Below are positions 20,615 through 32,400 of a stretch of DNA of 64,000 bases, piece by piece (within the stretch, counting starts at the first letter, position 1; the number at the start of each line of letters is the position of its first letter). The notes under the pieces were generated by a model, which was given only the letters and a program-made list of their open reading frames with translations, did no database searches and was not told the origin of the DNA. Both the position numbers and the translations under genes were made by a program. The stretch is from contig NC_033567.1 of assembly GCF_001680005.1 (NCBI RefSeq), positions 4,526,001-4,590,000 on the forward strand, given 5' to 3'. Source of the stretch: Plasmodium coatneyi. Taxonomy: Eukaryota > Apicomplexa > Aconoidasida > Haemosporida > Plasmodiidae.

Positions 20615-21247
20615 TCATGCGATGTTTTCCTCCAGCTTTTCTTCATAATCGTAGTAATTAACAGGGACACCTCCTGGGACCATTATTGTTATATTCAAAC
20701 CGTTCAGCAGCAGCTTTTTTATTTTATTCACTTTCTTAACGTTGTTTATGTAAGTGTATTCCGTAACGTCTTCTAGTACCTGCGCGGGGGAAGAAACAGG
20801 TATTAATTGTGACAGTGTGCGTTTCGTTAAATGGACAGAGGTGATGTTGCACGGCGTGATTTACTTTGCGTTGCTTTTTTTTTTTTTTTTTTTTTTTTTC
20901 CAAATTACCATATTCACATATTCATCAAATCCGACGAGCTTCCCAACTATTTCTTTGTCACCCTTCAGCATAACCCATATTTTGCTGCCTAAAAAAGGTT
21001 GTTTGGAAGGGGGGCATTTTAAGCGGGCTAATCGGAAGCAGTGTTCGAAGAAGTGCCTTCCCCTCCGATTAGCGCGCAAACATTTCTACCACACGATACG
21101 CATACAGGTGCATGTACTTTTCTAACAACGCAGACGCTCATGCAGATTTGAACTAGAAGATGCGAAGCGCTTCGTTCTGCGCTAACCTATGCACTTATCC
21201 ATCAGGGCAAGAGGCAAAAACGTTTCTGACCCACTGACTGTTGCCAT
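20615..21247 (-). CDS. LSM5: U6 snRNA-associated Sm-like protein LSM5 (three exons)
   Basis: Exons on the minus strand are 21187-21247, 20909-20988 and 20615-20779, coding for 101 residues. Exon 1 gives MATVSGSETFLPLALMDKCIG. Exon 2 carries Sm motif 1 (SKIWVMLKGDKEIVGKLVGFDEYVNM). Exon 3 carries VLEDVTEY and Sm motif 2 (LLLNGLNITIMVPGG). Junctions use ATAG|GTTAGC to TTTAG|GC (phase 1) and ATG|GTAATT to GCAG|GTA (phase 0) and rebuild the family sequence without gaps. The KSDKEIVGTLLGFDDFVNMVLEDVTE-like core distinguishes LSM5 from the other Sm-like proteins. LSM5 sits in the LSM2-8 ring that binds the U6 3' end in the nucleus and in LSM1-7 for mRNA decapping. The product is slightly longer than the usual 90 or so residues. 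Confidence 0.93.
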
Positions 21248-22051
21248 TCTTGTTAAACTGCGTAAAAGGGAAGAATGAACGAATGAACAAATGAATGGGC
21301 TGTTTCTCTTAAATATGTACATAGAACTGTAAATGGCGCGTATGAACAGCCATTACGTGCTACTGTTATGTTGGCTCCTTTCTGCTTCGCTAAAATAGGG
21401 GTTCAAATTTGGAAACTTCTATACATAGCACTGGCAACGCATTATTACGGTATCTTCACATGTTCCCCTTTCATACTTATTTTTTCGATTTTTTTATATT
21501 TATTTTAAAAAAAAAAAAACTGTTGTGGAGTTTTTTGCAAGTCGGTTTATGCGCCAAAAAAAAAAAAGCTTGCACAGTTTTTCAAGCAGCACAAGCGTTT
21601 CACTTAAACAAATATATTAAAAGGTGAGCAGCACCAAATGGAAAAATTGCCACGACACGCCCTGTTCGGTGGTTGGCATAGCGAATAAATATATGCAAAT
21701 GTATGTATATAAATCAAGTTACCCTATTAGATGTGATATCATGGGGGGAGAATAACGCTAAGAAAATTACATAGGTTAAAAATGCACAAATGTATGTGTA
21801 TACGTGGAGTTACACGGAGCGGTCGAGCCGGGAAGTCTACTTGGTGCACCCGCTTCGACTGAGCAAACGAAAAAAGAAGAGCTTTCGAAAGGGCCCCTCA
21901 AGGGTGTGCTAGGGTAAACTTTCACAAAAAACAGAGGTATATAAAAATAATGATAAGAAGGTGCAACCAGCAAACAATATGCGCATGCACAAAAGGGGGA
22001 GTTAACAGATATACGGCAAGGAGGTACGCCAGGAACTAACAACAGAAACTG
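21248..22051. promoter_or_regulatory. Intergenic region upstream of LSM5
   Basis: This 0.8 kb gap lies between LSM5 (minus) and the 3' end of the helical-repeat gene (minus). It should hold the LSM5 promoter. A-runs lie at 21508-21519 and 21558-21568. No gene was seen. Confidence 0.5.
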
Positions 22052-24095
22052 CTACGTGCTATCCGAGTTCATGATTTCCCGGGCGAATTGCTTAACCGAG
22101 CGAGGCAATTTTTGGAAATTATCCTCTTGCTTTTCTATGAGAATCCTTATGAAGTACCTTGCATATATTAAATTTAAGGTGCTCATATATTTTTTTTTCC
22201 GCCTCAGAACTTCAAGAGATTTGTGATAAATGTCATAATTGGTGCAGTTCAGTTGGAGGCAGCAAAATGGGACCTGTGTCAACACATGGAGTGAACAGCG
22301 CTCTATATTTTCCAAATATTTCTGTATTAACAAATCGATGACATCTTTTTCTAATTCGATGGGAACGTGGCATACGTTGTGAACCTTACTTGGGGGCGAC
22401 TCTTCTGTTCTTTGTACAGGTGCGTTATTTGCAGGTGTGTTATTTGTAGGTGTGTTATTTGCAGGTGTGTTATTTGCTGGTGTGTTATTTGCAGGTGCGT
22501 TATTTGCAGGTGCGTTGTTATCCTGCCCCGGATGCGGGTATTGGCAATTTACTTCATCAGCTGTATTGTGAGCTGTTTGTGCATCTTCCTTTTTGTCCAC
22601 TAATTCTACACTCTTATTCGTAACTGCTTTGTTATGTTTTTGAGATTCTTGATATTTGTTGGGCAAATCACAAGTGTCCTTTTTAGCCACCTGGGGATCG
22701 AGCAGTTTGTCTAAAAAGGACACCTCAGTTGATAAATTCCTTCGTCGTAGTGCATCTAACACTTGGGCGATGGACATCATATCCATGGAAGGGATTATTT
22801 CCTTAACTTTCCGCAGAGAAACAAAATAAAACTTATCGTCTTTAACTTTTAACTTCGATAAAGACCACATGATGTTACTGAATTCCCGTTGCGGAATTGT
22901 GTCAACCATTTCGATCACTTTATCCTTCAGTCGATTTAAGAAGGAAATATTTTTATAGTTAAATTTGGCCATGTAGTGAACTGCATTTGTAATATTTACG
23001 TAGGACAGCTGGTTAATGAAATTGTCCTTGTTCATATATTTAATTATATATTTGAGAATGTTAATATTTATGTTGCATTTTGCAAATGAGTTCAGCAGCA
23101 GGGTTAGGTGGTGTGGTTCTACATCTCTTTCGTTTAAATTTTTATAATATTTTTTTGTAAAAAATTTAAAAATCTCATAATTGTTAACATTTAATCGGCT
23201 AATCATGTTTAGTATGAGGATGGAATTTACCACACTCAAATTGTTGTGAATGTCTTCATCATTTTTTATTTTATTCAGTATGACCACGATAATTTCGTTG
23301 TAATTGAAGGTGCATTCTGGGGAGTTCTTCACCTTTGGGGGTTGGGAATTCTCGTTGACTCCTCCATTTGCAAAGTTCATTATAATGTCCTCCTGCAACA
23401 TGGTAAACGAACTTAAAATAATTGTTAAATCGAGGGTATTGTACCCATCTAGATTTTTCTCAAAATGGTCTTTAATTGGCTCAATGCTTTTGTGGTCTCT
23501 TAGGCCGGCTTTCACCAAATCTGCGACGCGGGGGGGAAAGTAAAGGTCATTGGTTTAGGTCGCGACCAACTATAACATAGTAAAAATAAAGGGGAAGCAC
23601 ACACGTTTGTACATATGCCTATACGCATGTATTTGTGTCTGCACATTTGCGGCGCTCTCCGCCTGATGTCATTGCGCTTTCTGTTTAATGGCCACGCCTC
23701 TCACCATGGGACTTACTATGAAATATGTTCACGGCCACGCTAGCGGGCATCGCATTCAGCCTCTTAATTAGGTAACCAAGGATGGACACATTAAACTGGT
23801 TGTCATACACTTGGGACGTATTGTACAACCTGAGCATTCTATTTATTTGGTCAAAGGAGTACCGGTGTATATTGTTTTTAAAAACGTCGTAACTGCTTTT
23901 TAGGATTTTCCTGTCGTTCCCATTGTTTCCATTGTAATTTTCTATTATTTTCAAAATTTCCTCATTTTCAAATTTGTCTATATTTTTTATAATTAATGAT
24001 TTTAACTTTTCCTTAAATGGGATGGATGACTTGGCGGCATCGTCACATGTTATTTTGTTCACATCGGCAATGGCGGTTTTCAGGAGTTTTCTCAT
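22052..24095 (-). CDS. Alpha-helical-repeat protein, probably organellar RNA-binding (two exons)
   Basis: Exons on the minus strand are 23717-24095 and 22052-23520, coding for 615 residues. The junction CATA|GTAAGT to GCAG|AT restores NIFHNLVKAGLRDH in frame. Helical repeats recur through the first 400 residues with the pattern of short Leu/Ile-rich helix pairs, for example LTLLLNSFAKCNININILKYI, ITNAVHYMAKFNYKNISFLNRL and FSNIMWSLSKLKVKDDKFYF. The shape resembles the heptatricopeptide/RAP group of mitochondrial and plastid RNA-binding proteins, which is expanded in Apicomplexa. I see no RAP domain at the C-terminus. An Asn/Pro/Ala repeat tract separates the last helical section. The function is inferred from shape only. 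Confidence 0.75.
22419..22523. repeat. 15-bp coding minisatellite, seven units
   Basis: Seven units of about GGTGTGTTATTTGCA (plus strand) start at 22419, 22434, 22449, 22464, 22479, 22494 and 22509. On the minus strand they code for NTPAN or NAPAN pentapeptides in the helical-repeat protein. The units differ by one or two bases. Confidence 0.95.
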
Positions 24096-26082
24096 TTTGC
24101 GTAGTTGCTATGCTTTTCTTTTTCGCTTTCTGTGTAGGGTGACATTTATTCCCACTTGTTTTTATTTTTTTTCACTCCTTTTTACACCCTTTTATGGGCA
24201 CTTTAGCAGTTCCTCTTTCAATTTTCAACTTCGTGCCCTTCGGAAAAAAATTTAATATATATTTTTTTTTTTTTTTTTTTTTTTACTTTTAAACTTTTTG
24301 CATTTCAGTTTGGCATACGTACATGTGTGCCGCAAGGGAGATGATACGATATATGCATTTTCAGTTGCAGGTCACAATTGGCAATTTTTTATCCATTGTT
24401 TTGCTTCTTTTTTAGGGGTGTTTCTTTTTAAGTGTGCGAGGAGGCAAATGTAGAAGAGGTGTTCGTGGCGTTGGAAGGAATGCGAATTTAAGCCTTGAAT
24501 ACTTTTTTCTTTATATCTACAACAACGCAATTGTGGGGCACTTTTGGATCCCCACCATCTGGGGATAAATCATCGATGAAAAAAAAAGGAAAAGGAAAAA
24601 TTATATTTTCCTTACTGCCTATTTTTTAAAAATAAAAACCATTTTTATTTTATTTTGCGTTACATATGTTTTTTTTTTTTCTTTCTTCGTGTTAGAAGAT
24701 GGTTTAAAAAAATGTATCCCATTTTGAAGGATTAACTTGAAGGGACAAAATGGAACATACGAAACTTTATTTCATTTTTAACCAACCAGAAAAATGATTA
24801 GAAGGACATTTTTCCTTTTTCCTTATACGTATATGTTTAACCGTTCATAATACTCTCTGCTTTTTTAATGTGAATTTGTTAGTCAAGGGGAATCAAGTTG
24901 AATTTTTTCACATATAGCAACAAAGTACCAGTAGCACTTGTTCACCTGGAATTTTTCCGCATTATTTTGAACTTATTTAAGCTGTAAGATATATTTTTCC
25001 CGATCTTTGCCCTCTGCACATTTGGAGTGTTCACAAATAATCCGAACTTGGGGTTATAACAAATTGTTGGTTTTTTTTTTTTTTTGCCAAATTGGGCATA
25101 TTGCGGAAGCAAATCGATACTGTTTCGTCATGCTTACACGTAGACGCATTTGTTACACATAAGCATAATCGCGTTTAGCAATACGAGGGCATACGAATTG
25201 TATACACATGTACATGAATAATGTACGTTTTTTTCACGTTTTTCGAAAATGTAATTTTTTGACCGCCCTTTTTAACTTTACATTTTACCAAAAGGGAAAA
25301 AATTGCGAGGGAAAATACATACTGTAAATGAGTATATATTTGTGTACACATTTTTGTGCCCCACCCGAGCGGCGTATTTATTTCCCATTTGCAGAAAAAA
25401 AAAAAAAAAAAAAAGAAAAAATGTTTACAAAAACGCACGTGAAATGAAATAAAAAAAAAAAAAAAAGGTGTATAGCAAATAAGTATATTTAAAATGCTGT
25501 AAAATGGGCAATCAGAATTTTTACATATTTTTCACCTTTAGCCATTTTCCATTTGGCGCATACAAATTGTACATTTTTTGATAATAATTATATGCCTTTT
25601 TATCAAAATGTAAAGTGGCCAAATTGCACACCTGAATGTTTGAAGAGTGTATGCGTATGTGAATGTTGCATATTTCGCACATCCCTACGTATATTTATAA
25701 TTCACTCATTTATGCAAATCTCCGTGGTATTATTTTTTTCCAAGGAGATAATTTTATGCGTTCCCCACAAGGCACGTATGAACGCTAAATTAACAATTAA
25801 GAGAAAGCATTGCACGGGGGAACTTGGAGTTAATTTTATTTTACATGTATATCTGCACATTTGCCCCTTCTTATACTCCCCCCACGTTAATGCAATTTAA
25901 TTTTTAAAAAAGGAGAAAATTTTTACATCGAAAAAGATTAATTAAACAAAGTAACGCCAAAAAAGTGTACCTCAAGATTGAACGAATGAAGCATCTTCTT
26001 TTTGAGAAACACCACATGTGCGACATTTTCCTGCGAAGATTAACCCTCCCCTCGATGTGTCCACGTACTTAGAAAGGTAAAA
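24096..26082. promoter_or_regulatory. Divergent intergenic region, 2.0 kb
   Basis: This gap lies between the helical-repeat gene (minus) and the CENP-C-like gene (plus), and so should hold both promoters. It has T-runs at 24264-24284 and 25072-25085 and A-runs at 25395-25414 and 25451-25466. ORFs at 25175-25438 and 25553-25900 have no domain. Nothing else was recognised. Confidence 0.5.
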
Positions 26083-27822
26083 ATGTTTAACGTGTTTTCA
26101 GCAGCCTTTTTAGACAATAACGGCAACAATTTTAACAACGGTAGTAAGCCCATTAACAGCAATATAAATAAAAGTAACAACTTGGCAAGGTCTATTTCGG
26201 CCAATGTAAATAGCGAAAATGATAGAAGCAAAAATTTACCATTAAAAGATAGACTGGCCACAGTGAGAAATGCCCAAAACATTTTGAACAAAAAGAATTT
26301 AAATAAGCCGGATGAAACGAACAACAGCGGAAACAATAAGGAGAGTGAAAATGCCAATGACAGCGGAGGCAACAACAACGGAAATGCGAACAATGAGGAT
26401 AAAAACGCCGCCAGCAGTAGCAACGCCCATATAAGTGAAAATGCCGGAAATGCAGCAAATGACGCAAGTAAAGCAGCCCCATCTGGCGTAGAGAACCATT
26501 TAAGCAAATTTAAAAATTATTCCAGTGTCGTAAATGAAAAACAAAATGAAGAAGTGGAGAAAATATTAAAAAAAAGAAAACGAAGGAGGAAACATGTCAT
26601 ATTAATGGAAAGAATGAAACAGAAAGAAAAGGACAAAAAAAGACACAAAGAAATGGGAAGTCACGAAAATAATGACGATGATGAGGAGGATGGTGAGGAA
26701 GACGAAAATGAAGAGCGAACCACGCAGAAAGTGGTAGGAAAACGTGGTAGGCCATCTAAGCGCTCGCAAAATAAATTGCAGCAAAAAGTACATCAGGAGG
26801 AGGAAGAGGAAGATGGAAAATATTCCGACGAGGGGGATGAAGATGACGAGAATGAGGGAAAACATAACCGTAAAAGCAAAGGCGCGGATGCGAATATTTC
26901 CAAAAAGTTTTCCAACTCAAGGGACAGTAGAGAAGGAAAAACGTCCTATATGGATAACATGTCCACCTTTCGGAGAAATACGAATGATAATAACGAAGGA
27001 GGAATGAAACCGAAAAGGAAGAGGCGGAAAAAAAAAGAAATGGAGGAATACCGAGCTCGTTTATTAAAAGAAAAAATGCAGCAGCAAAATTCCTTGAGCA
27101 GCGTTTTTACAAAGACCAACAGTTTTAACAATCGTAGTAACGCTAATAACAGTAACAACAATAATAATGAAAATAACACACAAGGTGAAGTTAAGGTGAA
27201 GAGGAAAAGGGGAAGACCCAAATTAAGCGAAGTTGCAGCCATGAATAATGCTAATGATAAATTGAAACAAAATGACATAAGAAAATATTATAGCAAAAAT
27301 AGCGACCATCAAAGTATGAACAGGGGTGATGGTAGCGCAGAAAATGAGGGAGAAAATAGAAATGTTCTTAAATTAATTAATACGTCTTTACAGGAAAATA
27401 ATTCATTCATGAAAAAATCACCAACTGAAATTATAGAGCTTGAAAAGATTTACAAGAATAATATTAAAAAAGGCGTAACATGTATCCCTTTAAATTACCA
27501 AAGCAAAGGAGGAGGAATGGCACTTATATTAATAGGTACCCAAACGACCTATGGCCCTGTCAAAAATGCCTACGGCTTTATGACATTTCTCGTTTTAGAT
27601 TGTGATGCAAATAATTTTTTCATTGACACAGGAATCAAAAGTAACGCTATTGAATGTGAGAAACATATGCAGTTATTAATTGGCCCCGGTGATATGTACA
27701 TGTTTAAAAACCAGAGTCAGGAGGTGGAGGTGCGGCTCCTACTAATTGTGTGTAACAAAATGAAGGAGCCCTTTAACCCGAAGCTGCATATAAAGGACCC
27801 AGAAATTAAGATCCTCGAGTAG
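26083..27822 (+). CDS. AT-hook and cupin protein, Mif2/CENP-C-like
   Basis: This is a 579-residue single-exon protein. The first 440 residues are Asn/Lys/Glu/Asp-rich and strongly charged. Two AT-hook cores appear: KRGRPSKR near residue 220 and KRKRGRPK near 372, both minor-groove binders. The C-terminal 110 residues (about 463-570) form a beta-rich, cupin-like unit with YGFMTFLVLD, FFIDTG, LLIGPGDMYMF and EVRLLLIV. The combination of AT-hook and C-terminal dimerising cupin is that of yeast Mif2 and CENP-C, which bind centromeric nucleosomes and recruit the kinetochore. I do not find the canonical CENP-C motif (RRS-x-R and a YW pair) that contacts the histone CENP-A, so the assignment rests on architecture. 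An unrelated nuclear cupin protein remains possible. Confidence 0.6.
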   Translation: MFNVFSAAFLDNNGNNFNNGSKPINSNINKSNNLARSISANVNSENDRSKNLPLKDRLATVRNAQNILNKKNLNKPDETNNSGNNKESENANDSGGNNNGNANNEDKNAASSSNAHISENAGNAANDASKAAPSGVENHLSKFKNYSSVVNEKQNEEVEKILKKRKRRRKHVILMERMKQKEKDKKRHKEMGSHENNDDDEEDGEEDENEERTTQKVVGKRGRPSKRSQNKLQQKVHQEEEEEDGKYSDEGDEDDENEGKHNRKSKGADANISKKFSNSRDSREGKTSYMDNMSTFRRNTNDNNEGGMKPKRKRRKKKEMEEYRARLLKEKMQQQNSLSSVFTKTNSFNNRSNANNSNNNNNENNTQGEVKVKRKRGRPKLSEVAAMNNANDKLKQNDIRKYYSKNSDHQSMNRGDGSAENEGENRNVLKLINTSLQENNSFMKKSPTEIIELEKIYKNNIKKGVTCIPLNYQSKGGGMALILIGTQTTYGPVKNAYGFMTFLVLDCDANNFFIDTGIKSNAIECEKHMQLLIGPGDMYMFKNQSQEVEVRLLLIVCNKMKEPFNPKLHIKDPEIKILE

Positions 27823-29480
27823 GTCGAGGCAAAACGCTGCCACGGATACGGGTTATGTGTGCGCGAAAACACATACGCAGAAATGCACGCGTTTGTGGTT
27901 GTGGAGGATCCCAGGATATCCCCCAGGGGCACACATGAGGTGGTATCTTCAAGGGGCAAAAAATTGCCTGTCTGCAAATGCCACGTTGTTTTAAACTAGT
28001 GTAAAATGGAATGTTTGTTGATGATACGCTTATACATATGCGTATACACATGTTTATATTTTTTTCTCATCATTTTTTTTGTTGCCTCATTTGAACCGCA
28101 TTTTGCGCTTCACGTACTTACCCATTCGTTTATCTACCTAAGTACCGGCTCATTTTCTTACCCCATTACGCTTTTATTTTTGCGCAGTATGTAAGAATAA
28201 TGAGTAATCATTCCTCACCCCCAACATTATAACGAAGCCCTCATTAGCGTATTCATTTTTTTAAGTTCCTAAAAAAGATATGTAGCACATGCCCCGCAAA
28301 AGAGTGAATTTTTTTTGATCCACCCTGTTTTTTGTTTTATGCCCTACGTGTCAAATACAACACGCCCTTATGATCTTTAAGTCTTCCCCCTTATCAGTGC
28401 ATTTTTTTTTAACCACAATGGAGGAAGTATTTTATGTAAACCTCATGTGCTAATGTGCGTGCGGTGTGCATATATGAATTATACGTACGTGTAAATATGC
28501 TTGTAACACGTATGTTTTTTTTTTTTTTTTAAGTGAAAAATTTACCAATTCAGAAAAATATGTTCCTTCATTAATATGAAAATATATGCTAATTATGACA
28601 TGTGGTGCAAAGGGTACAGTCTTTACACTCTGTGCAGTTACTTTTTACAAATTTTCTTTAATTAGGTGTGCACAAGTGTGTACCTTTTTTTTTTTTTTTT
28701 CCTTTCCCTATAATTATGTTACTCCTACATATTTTTTCCTATCCTATGCGCCTATGTTGTACGTCTTTAAAAAAAATTTTTCCTATAAAAATAAGGAGGT
28801 GAAACAATGTAGGTAAGCCCTGCTTGTAAGTTTAAGCAGTTGGACAATATATGGATACGTTTAAAGAATTGCACATAGAAGGCGTAGCGTATGGGTATTA
28901 ATTTTTTTTTTTTTTTTATATTGAGAATAATTAATGCGTGAAATTTTCTACTTGAGCAAAGTTTTAAATAGGAACAACCTTGAAGTGTCAGTGGAGCGGT
29001 GCATGGCAAAGTTAATTGACGTAGAGTGCGTCACAGGCGTAATGCGCGGCAAACGATTGACGGTGAAAGTTTCGTGACGGTGACAATTGCAAAATCGCTT
29101 GTAAGAAAAGGATTACACAAAGGGAGCGCAACAACAGAGTAGAAAAGGACATTTTTCAAATTTTTGAAATGCTACGAAGGGGGAGAGGAGGAAGCTAGGA
29201 AAAAAAAAAAAAAAAAAAAAAGGAACTTCTAAAAATGTGTACATGGCAATTTTTCACACTAAATTGAACTGAAGTACGCGCCTTTCACATCGCCCGGCGT
29301 GGCTCACCCGTTACAAAGTACGTTCTACACAATTGCTTGGATTGGCCTCAAATGATTTGCTTTTTTTTTTATTTTTTCTGTTAATTCTGTATAATGACTG
29401 GAAGGGCGCAATTCATTTAAACCATCTCTTTTGCGTTTAGTGTTACTCCTTCATGTAAGGGCATTTTAAAATAATAAAAA
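27823..29480. promoter_or_regulatory. Intergenic region upstream of the CLK-like kinase
   Basis: This 1.66 kb gap between co-directional genes has T-runs at 28514-28530, 28687-28700 and 28900-28918 and an A-run at 29199-29221. No ORF with a domain was found. The kinase promoter and 5' UTR are expected in the right half. Confidence 0.5.
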
Positions 29481-32400
29481 ATGCTGAACAAGGAGGATTA
29501 CCTAATTTCCCTCTTTGACATAGTTGAGGGGTTCAACAATTACTGTGCATTGTACAAGAAGAAACACTGCAGCAGTTTTATTTTTTCTAGTAAGGTGCTC
29601 ACTCAAAATGAGAGAAATAAGGATACACAAGATTTTAAAAAGGCCTTTAGCGGTTTTGTGAGCAGTATAGAATTTCTACATTTTCACATTGTGGAGAAGG
29701 GCAGCCCTTATGAGAATGTCCAGAGGGCATGTGTGGGACGGGGTGACTGCAAGAGTGAGGAACCTCAGGGGGAAATGCCTCATTGGGAGAAAAATGCTCG
29801 TTACGGAGAGCAAGCCAAAAATGGATTCTCCCCAAATGAATCTTACCAGAATGACACACATTCGAGCAGCGGAGTGAAGCAGCACGATGGGGGTGAAAGC
29901 AAAATAGACGAAGGGGCAAAATCGGGGAAGGTTCACCACACGGAGGAGACAAATGAGGAGGATTATAAAAAAATTTCAGATCAGACAAACTGCTTCGACT
30001 TGCACGATGTAGAAAGGGAAGGTAGAAATGAAAACTACGCGTGTGAGGTCCATTTGTCACAGTCCGATTACAGCGACACGGATGATTCAGGAAACAGTAC
30101 AGATTTGTGCGAGGAAAACAGGGACCTAATACTTAGCCAAAGAAATGAAACGCTAATCAGATACGTCACAGGCTTAGACTATGCGCTAAATGTCAGGAGA
30201 GTGTCCAAGGAAATGTTAATAGAAGAAATTAAAGAATTTTTTAAAGTGCATAATAGGAACGTTAGATTAAGTGCGTACTCCTCCTTTTTAAGCGACGAAA
30301 CTATGATTATGTTAAGGAGGAGGGCCCAAAGTGATGACGACAGTAACTGTCATGATGACAATATGGATCATGATTATGATGGTGGTGATTATTTAAATGT
30401 AGGGAGGAAATACCGACATAAGTGTAAAAATGCAACCTCCTTTTTCTCCATCCCTGGGAACTATTTCTTTATGAAAAATTACGATGACCAAAGTAGGGAT
30501 ACCCTTTCCACCTCCAACTACACCAACTATGAGAGAAGCTTAAATGGCATTACCGTATACACACTGTCTAACAATTCGTCCACTATAAACGGAAACAACT
30601 GCAATTTGTATACGGACAGTGCATTAAGTAGAAATGGCTCTTACAACAAGTTTAGCTCACCAACATTTGGAATGGAAATAGAACGCCAGATGTCTCCTAA
30701 CTTTGGTACCATCGAGGAGGAAAATAAAAGTGCACAGAACAGTATATGTAACGAATTTGAGGGCAGTTCCTACCAACCTAATGAAGAAACAGACAGTGCC
30801 TGTTTGACACCCAATTTGTACAATAGCCCAGGGAACGAAAGTGGTATGAAATTGAACAAATCGGAAATATTCAGTCCAGAAAAGGAGAATCATGTAAGTG
30901 ACTCTTCCCCTCATAGCAGTGGCAGTTACAAAAATGATAACCGAATTGACAAAAGTGCAATGAATAAAACGGGGAAGCATCACACGTATGAGATTGACAG
31001 CGTACAGAAGAAAAAAAACAACCTACATAGCAACACGACCGATTTTTATCAAAGTATAAGTGACTTTTACAAAAGTAAGGAAAATGGGAATAACTCTTGT
31101 GAGGAAGGAAGCAACAGCTGCATGAAGAATAGCTCCCTCTTTTTGAATAGCAATGAAACGAGTGTACAAACGAATAATAAAATGTACCAAGAGAATGAAG
31201 AGAACATAATTAACCTATTCTTCGATGATGAGCTGTCAAGCGCGATAACTATAAATAATGAATCCTCCTTAAGTAAAGGAGTGGACAGCTGCAGTAGGCA
31301 TCTCCCCTATGATAAGGATATTCCAGATGTAGACGGGGGCAATTTTGAGCAAAGTGATAAAGATGCGCCTAGTGAGGAGAACCACCACGCTGATGTAGAG
31401 CAAGTAGTAAAGTACGAACGGGATGAGCGTAAATGGATGGATGAGTACTGCGAGGGGGATTACAATATGTTTAGGTCAGAACAAATCAAGAAAAAAAAAG
31501 AGCTAACGATTGGGTGGTCAATTGGAATACCCAATGCGGACGTAATGGAGAAGGGATCCCAAGAAGAGGAACAAAAGAACGTTAAAACGGACCGAGTTAC
31601 CATTTGCCATAAAGGCGGCCACGTTGGAAGTAACCACGATAGTGACCTTACCACTGTTGACCAAAATTCTTGTGACCACACGTATAAAGCAATTAACCTA
31701 AGGGTCATATACGAAAGGAACAAAGGCGAACTGAATTCCAAGGGGGAAATCCATTTTTTCCCGGGTCAGCTAATTTTGAATAAATATAAAGTGGTAAAAA
31801 TTTTGACCAAAACGAAGTTCAGTACCACGCTTAAGTGTTTAAATGTGCTATACAGGAAGGGGGAAGGTCGGGGTGGTGTTCATTGCGTAGATAATTGCAC
31901 GCAGAGTTATCCTATGGTTAATGGTTCAGTGGCAGATACAAGCGATTCCTTAGTGTTCAACAGCTCTACCAATTTGGAAGGTTCGACAGGGGAAAGGATT
32001 TTACGTAAAAAACTCCATGAGAAACAAGAGAATTGCATCTCCAATAAGGAACCCCCTTTTGGAGCCAAAACGGTGAGGCATAAAAAAAAGTACGTCTGCT
32101 TAAAGGTAATGAAAAATGGAAAGAGCTTCCTAGACCAAGGATTGTTCGAGCTGATCGTTCTAAACATGTTATCGAATGAAAGTAGCGATTCCCAAAAAAA
32201 TGGAAGAGGAAACACGCATACAAATAAGAACATTATACAACTGTATGATTACTTTTACTTTAAGGAGCATCTAATCATAGTGACGGAATACATGCAGAGC
32301 GATTTGTACAATTATTTTATTAAAAAGGGTAAGATAGGGACTTTGGGGCAGCTACAAATATTGGCCAAGAACTTGCTGGAAGGCTTGGCGTTTATCCATT

